NCBI RefSeq assembly: GCF_001435505.1
Contig: NZ_AZDO01000050.1
Coordinates: 16,152 to 80,151, forward strand
DNA: 64,000 bases
From: Companilactobacillus futsaii JCM 17355
GTDB lineage: Bacteria > Bacillota > Bacilli > Lactobacillales > Lactobacillaceae
Reading direction: 5' to 3'
Shown: piece by piece, positions 26,500 through 38,981 of the stretch
How positions within the stretch are numbered: the stretch's first letter is position 1
How the letters are laid out: each line of letters begins with the position of its first letter
The notes under the pieces: model-generated
Told to the model about the DNA's origin: nothing
Databases searched by the model: none
Seen by the model: only the letters and a program-made list of their open reading frames with translations
Translations under genes and position numbers: made by a program

Positions 26500-28659
26500 T
26501 TATCTTAATGTTGAATCGCTTGCCTTAATCCATTCATCTGTAGCAACACGATACATCTTCTTACCTCTGATTGTGGCACTTCTGTCGGTGTACCATGGTG
26601 TATTGACATCCAAGGCACGATCGATAATCAATTGTCCTTTAGAGTTATAGACCGGTGTGACGTTTGTTCCATTAGTTACGGCCACTGTTTGTAGAGGTGT
26701 GTACTTGTAGACGTCACTAGCCTTGACATACTGGTTTGTCGCAACACGATAGTATTCAGCACCATTGATAGTTATAGTCTTATCAATGATCCAGCTTGAA
26801 CCTTCAGAAAGAACTACGTCATCGTTTAATTTACCATTACCGTCATAAATCTTGATATTGCCATTGTGTGGATAACCGGAAACGATATTATCAACGGTTT
26901 GGTCTGATTTTTGAACATAAACTGTTGCAGTAGGTGTGTCTTTATCGATTGTGTAATTAATGTCATCGGCATTAACAAAAGCATAACCTGTTGGGGCCTT
27001 CAAAACAATCTTCGATTCGTTAGCACCCTTACCTGCTTGTGTACCGACTTCTTCGCCAGTATCTTGATCAACGTAGGAGATGTTATAAGGTGTGTCTGCG
27101 GCTACAACATATTTTGTTACCTCTTGGTCATTCTTCAACAAAATAAAGCCATGGTCGATAACAGATGCTAATGCATAGCCATCAGGTGCTGTAACACCAA
27201 CATAGCTTCCAAAATTACCTGTACCTTGAGATTCTGTTCCAACTACTTTACCAGTTGTTTTGTCTCTGAAAGTTACAGTGTAATTTAAAACGTTGGAATC
27301 TGCTTTTGGTTTTACGTAAACGTTCTTACTTGAAATAGATGCATTTAATTTTTGCAACATATCTTCTTTATTTACTAACTCGTATCCTTCAGGAATGCCT
27401 GTCAATAATACTGTATCACCATCATTCCCATCTAACGTAGTGGTTGAATTAGTAGGATTGTCTCCCACAACACTTACAAAATTAATATTTGTATTGGCAC
27501 TTCTAGTTACATGATAAGTTTTAGTATAGTCGGAAGCACTTGGTGTAAAGTCCTCTACTGTACCACTTACAGTACTGTTTTCCGGCATTGCTTCCTGAAT
27601 ATTAGCGGCAGTAATAGTTTCAGTTCCTGTACCAGGCATATAAGTTCCTAATACTTTTTTAGTTGTTTTATCTTTAAAAGTAATTATTGGATTAACTGCA
27701 TTTTCATCTATTGCAACATTCTGTACATCTGGATCAGTAAATGTTATTTCATCACCAGTCGCATCTGAAATAACTGTGTTACCTGCGCCATCAATAGCCG
27801 TTGCAACATAAGTAACATCATTTATTGTGCTATTTGTCTCATCAGAATCAGGATAGCCAGTGGCTTTAACCAAATATGAATTACCATTACTATCTTTAAT
27901 CACGATAGGATTTTTTATATCAGAAGCGTTTGTAATAGTTCTATTGTTCAATTTAGACCAATCTGGTTCTTTATAAGTATTAACTGTTCTTGTTGCTGAA
28001 ATACCGGTTATAGTAGCATTAGTATAATTGTCACTCGGTGTGAATTCTACTGATTTACCATCTGTTGACATTACTCCTTTTACTACAGGATTATTTTCAA
28101 CACCTAAAGCGTTTGTTCCATTAGAACTAATAGCTTTAACGTCAGAATTTTCAGCAGTATTTTTAATACCAGTTTCTCCATCTTTAAAATTCATAACCTG
28201 ACTATTATTAGTAAATGAAACGATTGGTCTGGCAAAATTGTAGTTTACTGTAATAGTCTTCGTCACACCATCAAGAGTATATTTAACTGTCTTAGGGAAT
28301 CCATTTGAATCTTTGTCAGATGTAACCATAGAAACTAATTGTTCATTACCATCGACTACGTTTAGTTCCCCTTGCAAGACATTGTCAAATTGAGTGTCAG
28401 TCTTTTGACCAAAGATTGGTGCAACTGACATAGTTTGACCATCTTCTAGATCAGAAAACTTCGTTTGGGAATTGACGTTGCTAGCGGTGGAACTTGAATT
28501 CAATAACTCATTGATAACTTGAATCACGTTGTTAGCGATTTCAGATTTGTCAACGCTTAATGCTTTGTTGGAACTAGCTTGTGCAACTGTTGTATTTGCC
28601 CCTAAAATAGTGCTTGATAACAAAATACCAGTCAAAGCTATCATTTTTATTTTTTTCAT
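26500..28659 (-). CDS. Secreted surface protein with MucBP-like repeats and C-terminal SLAP repeats
   Basis: A 719-residue exported protein. Residues 1-28 are a signal peptide (basic start, hydrophobic core, cleavage after AQA). The middle contains several beta-rich modules; two near 455-570 (YTVTFRDKTTGKVVGTESQG and YVDQDTGEEVGTQAGKG) resemble MucBP-type mucin-binding repeats. The last about 120 residues carry two SLAP repeats (YDGNGKLNDDVVLSEGSSW... and YNSKGQLIIDRALDVNTPW...), which anchor S-layer-associated proteins non-covalently to the wall polymer. There is no LPXTG. A role in adhesion or as S-layer-associated protein is inferred. Monocistronic with a GGGAGATAA ribosome site. Confidence 0.82.
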   Translation of the reverse strand: MKKIKMIALTGILLSSTILGANTTVAQASSNKALSVDKSEIANNVIQVINELLNSSSTASNVNSQTKFSDLEDGQTMSVAPIFGQKTDTQFDNVLQGELNVVDGNEQLVSMVTSDKDSNGFPKTVKYTLDGVTKTITVNYNFARPIVSFTNNSQVMNFKDGETGIKNTAENSDVKAISSNGTNALGVENNPVVKGVMSTDGKSVEFTPSDNYTNATITGISATRTVNTYKEPDWSKLNNRTITNASDIKNPIVIKDSNGNSYLVKATGYPDSDETNSTINDVTYVATAIDGAGNTVISDATGDEITFTDPDVQNVAIDENAVNPIITFKDKTTKKVLGTYMPGTGTETITAANIQEAMPENSTVSGTVEDFTPSASDYTKTYHVTRSANTNINFVSVVGDNPTNSTTTLDGNDGDTVLLTGIPEGYELVNKEDMLQKLNASISSKNVYVKPKADSNVLNYTVTFRDKTTGKVVGTESQGTGNFGSYVGVTAPDGYALASVIDHGFILLKNDQEVTKYVVAADTPYNISYVDQDTGEEVGTQAGKGANESKIVLKAPTGYAFVNADDINYTIDKDTPTATVYVQKSDQTVDNIVSGYPHNGNIKIYDGNGKLNDDVVLSEGSSWIIDKTITINGAEYYRVATNQYVKASDVYKYTPLQTVAVTNGTNVTPVYNSKGQLIIDRALDVNTPWYTDRSATIRGKKMYRVATDEWIKASDSTLR

Positions 28660-28722
28660 AGCATTTATCTCCCTGATAATTTATATATATATCTAGACAC
28701 CTTTATCATATCAAGAAACAAC

Positions 28723-28753
28723 AAAAAAAGAAGGCAAAAATACCTTCTTTTTT
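28723..28753. terminator. Terminator between acyltransferase remnant and SLAP gene
   Basis: AAAAAAGAAGG (28724-28734) / CCTTCTTTTTT (28743-28753), an 11-bp perfect stem with an 8-nt loop that provides T runs on either strand; the expected user is the minus-strand gene ending at 28809. Confidence 0.75.
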
Positions 28754-28808
28754 AAGAAAAATTTAAATAAAAGTTAATATTTGTAAAACGGTTACTTTTT
28801 TCGAACAA

Positions 28809-29799
28809 TTATGCCAGTAAATTCTTTATTACAGGAATTTTTCTGATAATGTAAATCATAATTATTGAAAATACTAACGTAGCTAAAAAGATAACTGGAT
28901 AATTATTAGGACTAATGAACTTACCAATAAAATTAATAATCAATCCATGTGACAAATAAATTCCATAAGTCAACGGTGCAATGAATTCTACCGACTTCGT
29001 AAAACAATTTGAATACTTTCCCTCAAAAAATTTGAAGCACATGAACAACATGACGGCAATCACTGGTGTGCTCAATGAAGAAGCGATATTCAAAAAAGCC
29101 CATGGACTTTGTGCCGGAATAAATCTCACTGCTACTTTAATTACGAACAAAATAACAATAATAATTACATATTTAGATAAATTGAATTTCAGCTTAGTCT
29201 TGTGGGTCAATAAGTACCCCATCACAAAATATCCCAAATAAGATGACAAAATAATTTTAGCCATACTATATAAGCTAAACACATTACCAATTGCTGGTGG
29301 TGTGAATTGACCGATTGCTGGCAAAATAATATCACCAATCATCCACAATAATAGAAGATAGTTCAACAAGCTCTTATTCATATGATCAACTAATAGCTTG
29401 ATGAATGGCGAAATTAAATACAATCCAAACAATGAATAAATGAACCAATAGGCCATCAAAACTGGTTGATGAAATATCAGTGAAACCGTTACTAAGAATT
29501 GATGAATATTAAAAATTCCATCTATCTTACTTACCGGATAGGCACTGATAATTGACCAAACGATGTTTGAATAGATACCCTACATTCGTCGTTTTTTTAC
29601 TATTTAAAATAGTTGCCCCACTTATCATGAAAAACATTGGTACAGCTACTTCAGTAATCCCTACTAAAACATTTGTCACTGACCACGAAAAAGAATGATC
29701 TGGCGTTGCTATTCTGACTGAACAGGCATGTGCCAAAACAACCAAAATCATAGCCACGACACGAATAACATCAATGTAAATAACACGTTTTGACTTCAT
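28809..29799 (-). pseudogene. Acyltransferase family 3 membrane protein, frameshifted
   Basis: The ATG at 29797-29799 (GGGGG site upstream) starts a typical acyltransferase-3 protein: VIYIDVIRVVAMILVVLAHACS with the catalytic His, then VAVPMFFMISGATIL. After YLFKHR the frame breaks and closes at a TAA near 29537; the normal continuation WSIISAYPVSKIDG... is in another frame and runs to 28809 with the remaining membrane segments. In relatives about ten residues separate the basic motif and this WS motif, and they are missing here, so a deletion of about 29 nt near 29558-29566 is likely rather than a one-base error. Intact members transfer acyl groups to surface glycans. Probably non-functional. 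Confidence 0.8.
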
Positions 29800-29866
29800 A
29801 TTTACCCCCTATGTAAACAAGAAACATATTATCATATTTTTCCTACTTTAAAGAAAAAATTAAGGA

Positions 29867-29904
29867 TAAAAAAAGACAGAATGCTTTTTAAAAACAATTC
29901 TGTC
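29867..29904 (-). terminator. Terminator after the 65-residue membrane protein gene
   Basis: GACAGAAT (29875-29882) / ATTCTGTC (29897-29904) with a 14-nt loop, followed on the minus strand by eight T. Confidence 0.7.
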
Positions 29905-29924
29905 TATATTCATTCATTTCTTAT

Positions 29925-30122
29925 TTACAACCAACGCTTATGATGTCGCATGAATATTTCATGATTTTTCTCCATACCACCTAAATAAACTATCGACAAC
30001 ACTACCACCGCAAACAACGCTAAAAACGCATTTGGTTGGTTGAAGAAGTACAAAACTATTGCTAGTCCGATTAATATTAGAATCGATACTCTAAGCGAAA
30101 ACCTCGGTACTTTGTCTTTCAT
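29925..30122 (-). CDS. Small membrane protein, unknown (65 residues)
   Basis: A 65-residue protein with two hydrophobic segments (about 10-27 and 30-48), a basic N-terminus and a histidine-rich basic end (MRHHKRWL). The ATG at 30120-30122 is preceded by AAAGAGGTAAT, a usable ribosome site, and a terminator follows. I do not recognise the family. Confidence 0.6.
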   Translation of the reverse strand: MKDKVPRFSLRVSILILIGLAIVLYFFNQPNAFLALFAVVVLSIVYLGGMEKNHEIFMRHHKRWL

Positions 30123-30196
30123 AAAATTATTACCTCTTTGCCTTGAGATTTCACCTACATTATGGAAGATTTTTTAACAACGTGCAATCCAGATGC

Positions 30197-31672
<1,476 letters not shown>

Positions 31673-31681
31673 CTATTAATA

Positions 31682-31695
31682 TGGTAACGTTTTCT
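31682..31695 (-). promoter_or_regulatory. Weak cre-like site between bglP and the GH1 gene
   Basis: AGAAAACGTTACCA on the minus strand matches the cre consensus at 12 of 14 positions (mismatches at 1 and 12). It lies just upstream of the GH1 start, where it could act as a roadblock. Low confidence without other evidence. Confidence 0.35.
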
Positions 31696-31712
31696 TCAGT
31701 TTGAAAACAAGT

Positions 31713-33828
<2,116 letters not shown>

Positions 33829-33833
33829 TTTAT

Positions 33834-34670
33834 TTAATTGTTACGATGAGTCACTCGCCAAACGTGTAAAATCAAGTAAACTTGATCATTTTGGGAAAGT
33901 GCCCATCCTTTAGTATTGCGTAAAAATGTAGAAATCTTCTGAACCGTCGCATTTTCATCAGGATACTTCATAATCATCAACTTCAATAAACTCGGATCCA
34001 GTTGTTCAGTTGAAGTCTTGTTTGATTTTAGTTTTCTAATTAGAAAATATCGCAAATGTGAAACCAATCGACTGTAATTGAATGATTCATCATCCAAAGT
34101 CGTATGATAACTGATTTGGATAATATTAATAATATCCGCAATCATCTTTGATACTTGAATCGTATCTTGCAAAGTTTCCTTTTCATTTTCAAGATTAACG
34201 AAATGATAAGTTAGAAAAACTAATTCACCTTTTGGAAACACGACGCCCAAATCTTCTCGAATAATTTCAAGAGCTCGAACAGAAGCTTGATATTCTTTCG
34301 GAAATAATTTCTTAACTTCCCAACTAACTGCTCGATCTGTAAACTCAATGTGCTCTTTAGCACGTTTATACGCGAAATTGATATGATCAGCCAAAATCAA
34401 ATATTGATAGTCGTTAAATTTGACCTTCAAGAAAGCTTCAACGTCTTGAACAATGTCAGTCGTTACGTTAATAATGCCTTCGTCATACTCTTTCAAGGTA
34501 TCGATTTCATCATTATTAACTGATTTGAATTTTTGAGTGATTTTTGATGCGTCCACCAAATCGCCCGGCTTCTTGCCAAATCCAATTCCTTTTCCAACAA
34601 TCATCCATTCAACGTTTTCATCATCGACGACAAGAGCGGCATTATTATTATAATTTTTGACAAATTTCAC
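33834..34670 (-). CDS. licT: BglG/LicT family transcription antiterminator
   Basis: A 278-residue antiterminator. Residues 1-55 are the RNA-binding CAT domain (KFVKNYNNNAALVVDDENVEWMIVGKGIGFGKKPGD), followed by PRD1 (about 65-170, with DHINFAYKR) and PRD2 (about 175-278, with HLRYFLIRK and ILHVWRV), whose histidines are phosphorylated by PTS proteins. When substrate flows through BglP it is active and stabilises the RATs. The start is GTG 34668-34670 with a strong GGAGG at 34679-34683; an upstream extension would run through the leader terminator. It is first in the operon and is itself preceded by a RAT-terminator, so it is autoregulated. Confidence 0.93.
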   Translation of the reverse strand: MKFVKNYNNNAALVVDDENVEWMIVGKGIGFGKKPGDLVDASKITQKFKSVNNDEIDTLKEYDEGIINVTTDIVQDVEAFLKVKFNDYQYLILADHINFAYKRAKEHIEFTDRAVSWEVKKLFPKEYQASVRALEIIREDLGVVFPKGELVFLTYHFVNLENEKETLQDTIQVSKMIADIINIIQISYHTTLDDESFNYSRLVSHLRYFLIRKLKSNKTSTEQLDPSLLKLMIMKYPDENATVQKISTFLRNTKGWALSQNDQVYLILHVWRVTHRNN

Positions 34671-34685
34671 AAAAATACCCTCCTC

Positions 34686-34734
34686 AAAAAAAATACCCAC
34701 TAATTTTACACTTATAGTGTAACAATTTAGTAGG
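34686..34734 (-). terminator. Leader terminator of licT
   Basis: Long imperfect stem, 34695-34711 against 34717-34734, followed on the minus strand by eight T (34686-34693). It directly follows and overlaps a RAT element. Confidence 0.85.
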
Positions 34735-34762
34735 TTTATGCCTGATCGAATCAGTAACACGC
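34733..34762 (-). promoter_or_regulatory. RAT antiterminator element before licT
   Basis: On the minus strand GCGTGTTACTGATTCGATCA then GGCATAAACC fits the 30-nt RAT pattern and closely resembles the second RAT before bglP. LicT binding would block the adjacent terminator. Confidence 0.85.
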
Positions 34763-34780
34763 TTTTTGTTTACGAGCAAT

Positions 34781-34809
34781 ATGATAGCGCTTTCTTCGAT
34801 ATCCGTCAA
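34781..34809 (-). promoter_or_regulatory. Promoter of the licT operon with overlapping cre site
   Basis: Minus-strand -35 TTGACG (34804-34809) and -10 TATCAT (34781-34786) are separated by exactly 17 nt. AGAAAGCGCTATCA (34782-34795) matches the cre consensus at 13 of 14 and overlaps the -10, so CcpA should repress the operon when glucose is present. Confidence 0.8.
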
Positions 34810-34951
34810 GTCATTTTTTAGAAAAGTTTTATTTCAAAAATAAACAGCAAAATATTTAAAAGTATATTCTTTATTGTTTTTCAATAAATTTATATTGTTT
34901 ATCAATATAAAATGAGCTAAAATATCCTTAATCACAAAGGAGATTTCGATT

Positions 34952-35425
34952 ATGAAAATCAAAACTACTTTACTAAAAATTGTTACTTTGATTATAGATG
35001 CTTTTGTTTTATTCTTTGTAGTCATGTTATCTATGAGCATGCTTAACGCCATTCAAGACCATCCTTTTGAATTATTACCGACCGTTGCTGGTACGACCTT
35101 TTTGACTGTGGGTCTCTTAGTCCTTATCATCAGTTACTACTTATTTAGAATTTTCAAACTGATCGACAATCACAATTTTTTTACCCAACAGGCTTTGCAC
35201 TTTGTTAGAATGGTTCGTTATTTATTCATTGCTTGTTCAGTTGTTTTACTCGCAATTTTACCGATAGCGTATCAAGCAGCCGACATCGATGATGCTCCTG
35301 GACTCATTATTGTAGCCTTAGGATTTATCTTTTTCCCCAGTGCAATCGCAGCTTTTATCTCGGTCATGGAAAAAATTCTGATCAACTCGATTCAATTTAA
35401 ACAAGAAAATGAATTAACAATATAG
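34952..35425 (+). CDS. DUF2975 family membrane protein
   Basis: A 157-residue protein with four hydrophobic segments (about 8-32, 45-68, 95-115, 125-145), matching the DUF2975 family. Such genes are regularly followed by a small YozG-type Cro/CI regulator, as here (9-nt gap), which suggests a membrane partner of the regulator, but no function is established. The ATG follows AAAGGAG at correct spacing. The upstream region is AT-rich and probably holds the promoter. Confidence 0.8.
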   Translation: MKIKTTLLKIVTLIIDAFVLFFVVMLSMSMLNAIQDHPFELLPTVAGTTFLTVGLLVLIISYYLFRIFKLIDNHNFFTQQALHFVRMVRYLFIACSVVLLAILPIAYQAADIDDAPGLIIVALGFIFFPSAIAAFISVMEKILINSIQFKQENELTI

Positions 35426-35434
35426 GAGGTCAAA

Positions 35435-35638
35435 ATGATAAAAATAAATTTGGATCTTCTACTAGTTAAAAAGAATATGACTGTTACTGAATTGGCTGAA
35501 AAGGTTGGTATCACGCAAGCCAACATCTCAATTTTAAAAAATGGACGTGCCAAAGCAATTCGTTTTTCAACTTTAGAAAAAATTTGCCAAGCACTAGACT
35601 GTCAGCCTGGTGATATCTTAGAATATATACAGGAATGA
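35435..35638 (+). CDS. Cro/CI-type HTH regulator (YozG family)
   Basis: A 67-residue protein made almost wholly of an XRE helix-turn-helix (TVTELAEKVGITQANISILKN) followed by the YozG-type ending KICQALDCQPGDILEYI. It is 9 nt after the DUF2975 gene with TAGGAGG as ribosome site, so they are coexpressed. It presumably controls its own operon, perhaps in response to the membrane partner. Confidence 0.85.
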   Translation: MIKINLDLLLVKKNMTVTELAEKVGITQANISILKNGRAKAIRFSTLEKICQALDCQPGDILEYIQE

Positions 35639-35775
35639 CGGAATGTATATATTGCTCTTTCCTTACTCCTTTAAGCTTCAGCTCATATCTTCACAAAAAC
35701 ATCAAGCAATCTTTAAATAATATAATTTTTCTTATGCTAATATGCAGTTGAAGTTATAGAAAGGAGTCTTAGATT

Positions 35776-36144
35776 ATGTCAGAGACAAAGAAAGTTATTG
35801 CCGTAGCTTTAGATATCAATAAGATTCCCTACAATAGTGATGTTGATGTCATTTTTACTCCAGGAACTCAAAAAATTTGGTATACGAGAAATACCCAATC
35901 AATTGAGATACCTAAACGGATTTTACTTTTTGATTCACTTTTGAACTCATTTTTTAAGAAATTTTCTAAAAAATCCAATAAGCATGATGTTTTGAAATTT
36001 AATTATTTTACTAATAAAGTTGCCCGTTATTTGAAGGATCATCCTTACGATGCAGTTATCTTCGAAAACCAACAACTTAAGAATAAAATTCTTCCCAATT
36101 TCAAAAATAAAAACGAATACGTCGTTGAAGATACGATGGCTTAA
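35776..36144 (+). CDS. Hypothetical protein (122 residues)
   Basis: A cytosolic, basic 122-residue protein (MSETKKVIAVALDINKIPYN...) with alternating beta and alpha segments and a Ser/Lys/Phe-rich middle (NSFFKKFSKKSNK). Good ribosome site AAAGGAG at 7 nt. It is monocistronic, with a terminator 5 nt after the stop. I do not recognise the family. Confidence 0.65.
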   Translation: MSETKKVIAVALDINKIPYNSDVDVIFTPGTQKIWYTRNTQSIEIPKRILLFDSLLNSFFKKFSKKSNKHDVLKFNYFTNKVARYLKDHPYDAVIFENQQLKNKILPNFKNKNEYVVEDTMA

Positions 36145-36149
36145 CTTTT

Positions 36150-36177
36150 ACCGATTCCTTTTGGGATCGGTTTTTTT
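36150..36177 (+). terminator. Terminator
   Basis: ACCGATTCC / GGATCGGT stem with a short loop and seven T on the plus strand, directly after the 122-residue gene. Confidence 0.8.
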
Positions 36178-36180
36178 GTG

Positions 36181-36217
36181 TTTCATTTATTAAAAATAAT
36201 ATTTTTAATAAATGAAA
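36181..36217. repeat. 37-nt perfect palindrome (17-bp arms, 3-nt centre)
   Basis: TTTCATTTATTAAAAAT, then AAT, then ATTTTTAATAAATGAAA, is a perfect inverted repeat, directly after a terminator and about 70 nt before the promoter region of the lectin-WxL gene. It could be a regulator binding site or a cruciform-forming element; it has no T run and is not needed for termination. Confidence 0.7.
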
Positions 36218-36285
36218 TGAAAACGGATTCATATCTTGATATACTATTATATACAATGAATATACATTTAGGGGAGTGAATCTTG

Positions 36286-38940
36286 ATGAAAGGACATCAT
36301 AAGCATCTGATTGGATATATTTTTATATCCTTTTTTTGGTTATTCTTTGCCGTTTTCTTTAATACAAATACTATTTATGCTTCTGAACCAGCTGGTTTAC
36401 CTATAAAAGATTATCTATCCGTCTACGACCCTGTAGTCGTTAATCCAGACAATGGTACTAATCTTTTTAAAACGAACAGCGCTCAATTTTTAAATACTGA
36501 TACTGGACAATTAACCGATGGTTCCGGTTCAACTGAATCAAGCGGCATTCTTGAAAAAACAATTAATACAAATATGGGAACTTACGGAGCTCTATGGTCA
36601 AATGAAAAAAATCGTTGGGATTTGTCCCAAAAGCAAAGTATTTCAGCGTGGCTATACTTTGGACCTTATGATAATAATCCTCTAGCAAATGGTGATGGAC
36701 TTGCTTTTGTGCTACAAAACGACATTAGAAAAGGTCAAGCTATGGGTACTGGATTGCAAGGATTAGGCGTTTACGGGTGGGATTTGACTCACATTGACGA
36801 TACGGTAAAACCCGCTACTCCAAATATCATTGCTAATACTTCCATTAGAAATAGTGTTGCATTAGAGTTTGACACTAATCTTAACAAAGTAACTGACGAT
36901 GCATCCCCTACTGAATTACATTACAAAAAGGGAATTTTAGGCATTAAAAGTGATCAATACTTTACCTCACATGCTTTCGATAGTACCGTCATGGATGCTG
37001 GAAATCCATCAGACTTTTTTGGAATTCCTTCAGGTGAATTACTTCCTAACTCCTATTTAGGACCTAAAATTTATACAGAAACGATGGATAACGCTGGATC
37101 AGGACATATTGCTTTTACTTTGCCAGGAACTCCTTATTCTTACTTCGTCAATATTTTTTCAGATCCACCTTCTAATTATTCAAAAAACCGTGTTTCAACA
37201 ACTCTTGGTCAATTTCACGCAAACCCACAAAAAGCACAGTTAACTAATGACGATGATTATTTTGGAAACTTAGTTAGTTGGCATCACGTCACGATTACTT
37301 GGGAACCCAACGAAGATCTCACTGCTGGAACTTTGAGTTATGTGTACAACGACAAAGATGAAAACGGAATTACCAACAATAATAAATCAACTAATGAATA
37401 CTTCCGTCGTGTTGAATCTTCTATCAAAGTTCCAATGAGTACCTTTAATCTTTATAACAATTACAACGTTTATTGGGGATTTACAGGGTCTAATAGTAAT
37501 TATGGTCAAGACAGTGATGATGATGATCCTAATAAAGTTTATGACAAATATGTCAAACTTGAAACCCTACCCGACTCCCCTAATCCAATCGCCAACAGTT
37601 CAATAACTGATAACACATTAAACAAAACTATCACTGATCAATCAACTGACATTGACGTCAATAGTAGTGATTCTGTCGATTTAAATTACGAAATTCGTCA
37701 CGCCAAAGACGATGATACAAAATCCAATTCTGCGATTCTCCCCGATTCACAAAAACCATCTTGGAAAGATATCGTGGCGGCTATCCAAATTCCTGATATG
37801 GAAACTTACTTAGATTTTCGCCAAGAAGACAGTCCCAACACTCCCGGGCAAAAACGTATCGGCTATATCGAATATCAAGATGGTACTCAAGATGACCTAT
37901 TAGTTTCAGACGTATCTTTAACTAGTGGCCAAGCGGAAAGTACTAGTAACAGAGTCGACATTAATAGCCGTTTAATCAACAAAAAGCTTTCCAAAGACCT
38001 CGATAACGCCGACAATAAAATTACCAACATCAAAATTTTTGGAACAGCTATTAACAAGGACTTAAAAGACCATCTAGTTCAAAAGGCTCCCGCCTACTTC
38101 AATGGTAGCAATGCCATCATTTCAACTAGTTCTCCAGAGTTTAATATTCGTTATGAGAAGAACTGGAGTTTAATGGCTAAAGGGCTTGAAGAAAATTACA
38201 CGCTCCGTTTCCAACAAGAAAATCCTAATATCACTTTGCCTATCGAACTATCTTACAACCCTGAACAAAAATTTGTCCCTGGAGATGAATTGCTCGTAGA
38301 TATCAATATCGATAATGACAAAAAAATTCAAAGTAAAATCAACGTCACTGGTAACGATACGACTGAAAAAATCGAAATTCCTATCAATGAAACTATCTTT
38401 GATTCCGCAAGTGATTTTTGGAATACTTTCTCATTAGAAAAGAACAATCCTCACCGAATTGAAATCACAGTGACCGATAAGGATTCTAAAGTCTCTAACA
38501 ACGTCCAATTCTATGTTGAAGTAGTTCCTAACAAAGTTCTTGAAGTTGACGCCTCCAAGAGTATTTCTTTCAAAGACATCAATTATTCTAGTAAAGCTGA
38601 CTACATCCACCGTAAAGATGATGGTTATGTTAAAGTAACTAGTCGTAACAATCCTTGGCAATTACGTACTCGAGTAGTTACACCATTAACTAAGTCAGGT
38701 GACAATGAACAATTCGCTGGTAGCTTGCTTTACATCGACGACGACCAAAGATCTGCACTAAACGATTCGCCAACTTTGATTGAAGAAGACAACCATAGTT
38801 ATCCTGAAGAAACCGAAACAATGATTTCTGATTCTTGGAAAGATGACACAGGTTTAATCTTGAAACAAACTGGCTTAAATGAAGCCGGTAAGTATACTGG
38901 AGTCTTGGAATGGAGTTTAGCTGACGCCGATATTAATTAA
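36286..38940 (+). CDS. Secreted L-type lectin domain protein with C-terminal WxL-type domain
   Basis: An 884-residue exported protein. Residues 1-32 are a signal peptide (cleavage after YAS). Residues about 35-300 form a legume/L-type lectin-like domain (LSVYDPVVVN..., GDGLAFVLQND, GLGVYGWDL, VSWHHVTITWEP). The middle is a set of beta-sandwich modules. The last about 130 residues resemble a WxL domain: WQLRTRV near residue 790 as the WxL motif and the closing YTGVLEWSLADA, which binds peptidoglycan non-covalently. Start ATG 36286 with GGGGAG at 36271-36276. It stands alone, without the LPXTG or DUF916 partners of usual WxL clusters. Glycan binding at the cell surface is the likely role. Confidence 0.8.
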   Translation: MKGHHKHLIGYIFISFFWLFFAVFFNTNTIYASEPAGLPIKDYLSVYDPVVVNPDNGTNLFKTNSAQFLNTDTGQLTDGSGSTESSGILEKTINTNMGTYGALWSNEKNRWDLSQKQSISAWLYFGPYDNNPLANGDGLAFVLQNDIRKGQAMGTGLQGLGVYGWDLTHIDDTVKPATPNIIANTSIRNSVALEFDTNLNKVTDDASPTELHYKKGILGIKSDQYFTSHAFDSTVMDAGNPSDFFGIPSGELLPNSYLGPKIYTETMDNAGSGHIAFTLPGTPYSYFVNIFSDPPSNYSKNRVSTTLGQFHANPQKAQLTNDDDYFGNLVSWHHVTITWEPNEDLTAGTLSYVYNDKDENGITNNNKSTNEYFRRVESSIKVPMSTFNLYNNYNVYWGFTGSNSNYGQDSDDDDPNKVYDKYVKLETLPDSPNPIANSSITDNTLNKTITDQSTDIDVNSSDSVDLNYEIRHAKDDDTKSNSAILPDSQKPSWKDIVAAIQIPDMETYLDFRQEDSPNTPGQKRIGYIEYQDGTQDDLLVSDVSLTSGQAESTSNRVDINSRLINKKLSKDLDNADNKITNIKIFGTAINKDLKDHLVQKAPAYFNGSNAIISTSSPEFNIRYEKNWSLMAKGLEENYTLRFQQENPNITLPIELSYNPEQKFVPGDELLVDINIDNDKKIQSKINVTGNDTTEKIEIPINETIFDSASDFWNTFSLEKNNPHRIEITVTDKDSKVSNNVQFYVEVVPNKVLEVDASKSISFKDINYSSKADYIHRKDDGYVKVTSRNNPWQLRTRVVTPLTKSGDNEQFAGSLLYIDDDQRSALNDSPTLIEEDNHSYPEETETMISDSWKDDTGLILKQTGLNEAGKYTGVLEWSLADADIN

Positions 38941-38947
38941 GACACAC

Positions 38948-38980
38948 AAAAAGGAGCCTCAATAACTTAGGCTCCTTTTT
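38948..38980. terminator. Bidirectional terminator
   Basis: AAAAAGGAGCCT (38948-38959) / AGGCTCCTTTTT (38969-38980), perfect 12-bp stem, shared by the convergent lectin and reductase genes. Confidence 0.85.
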
Positions 38981-38981
38981 G

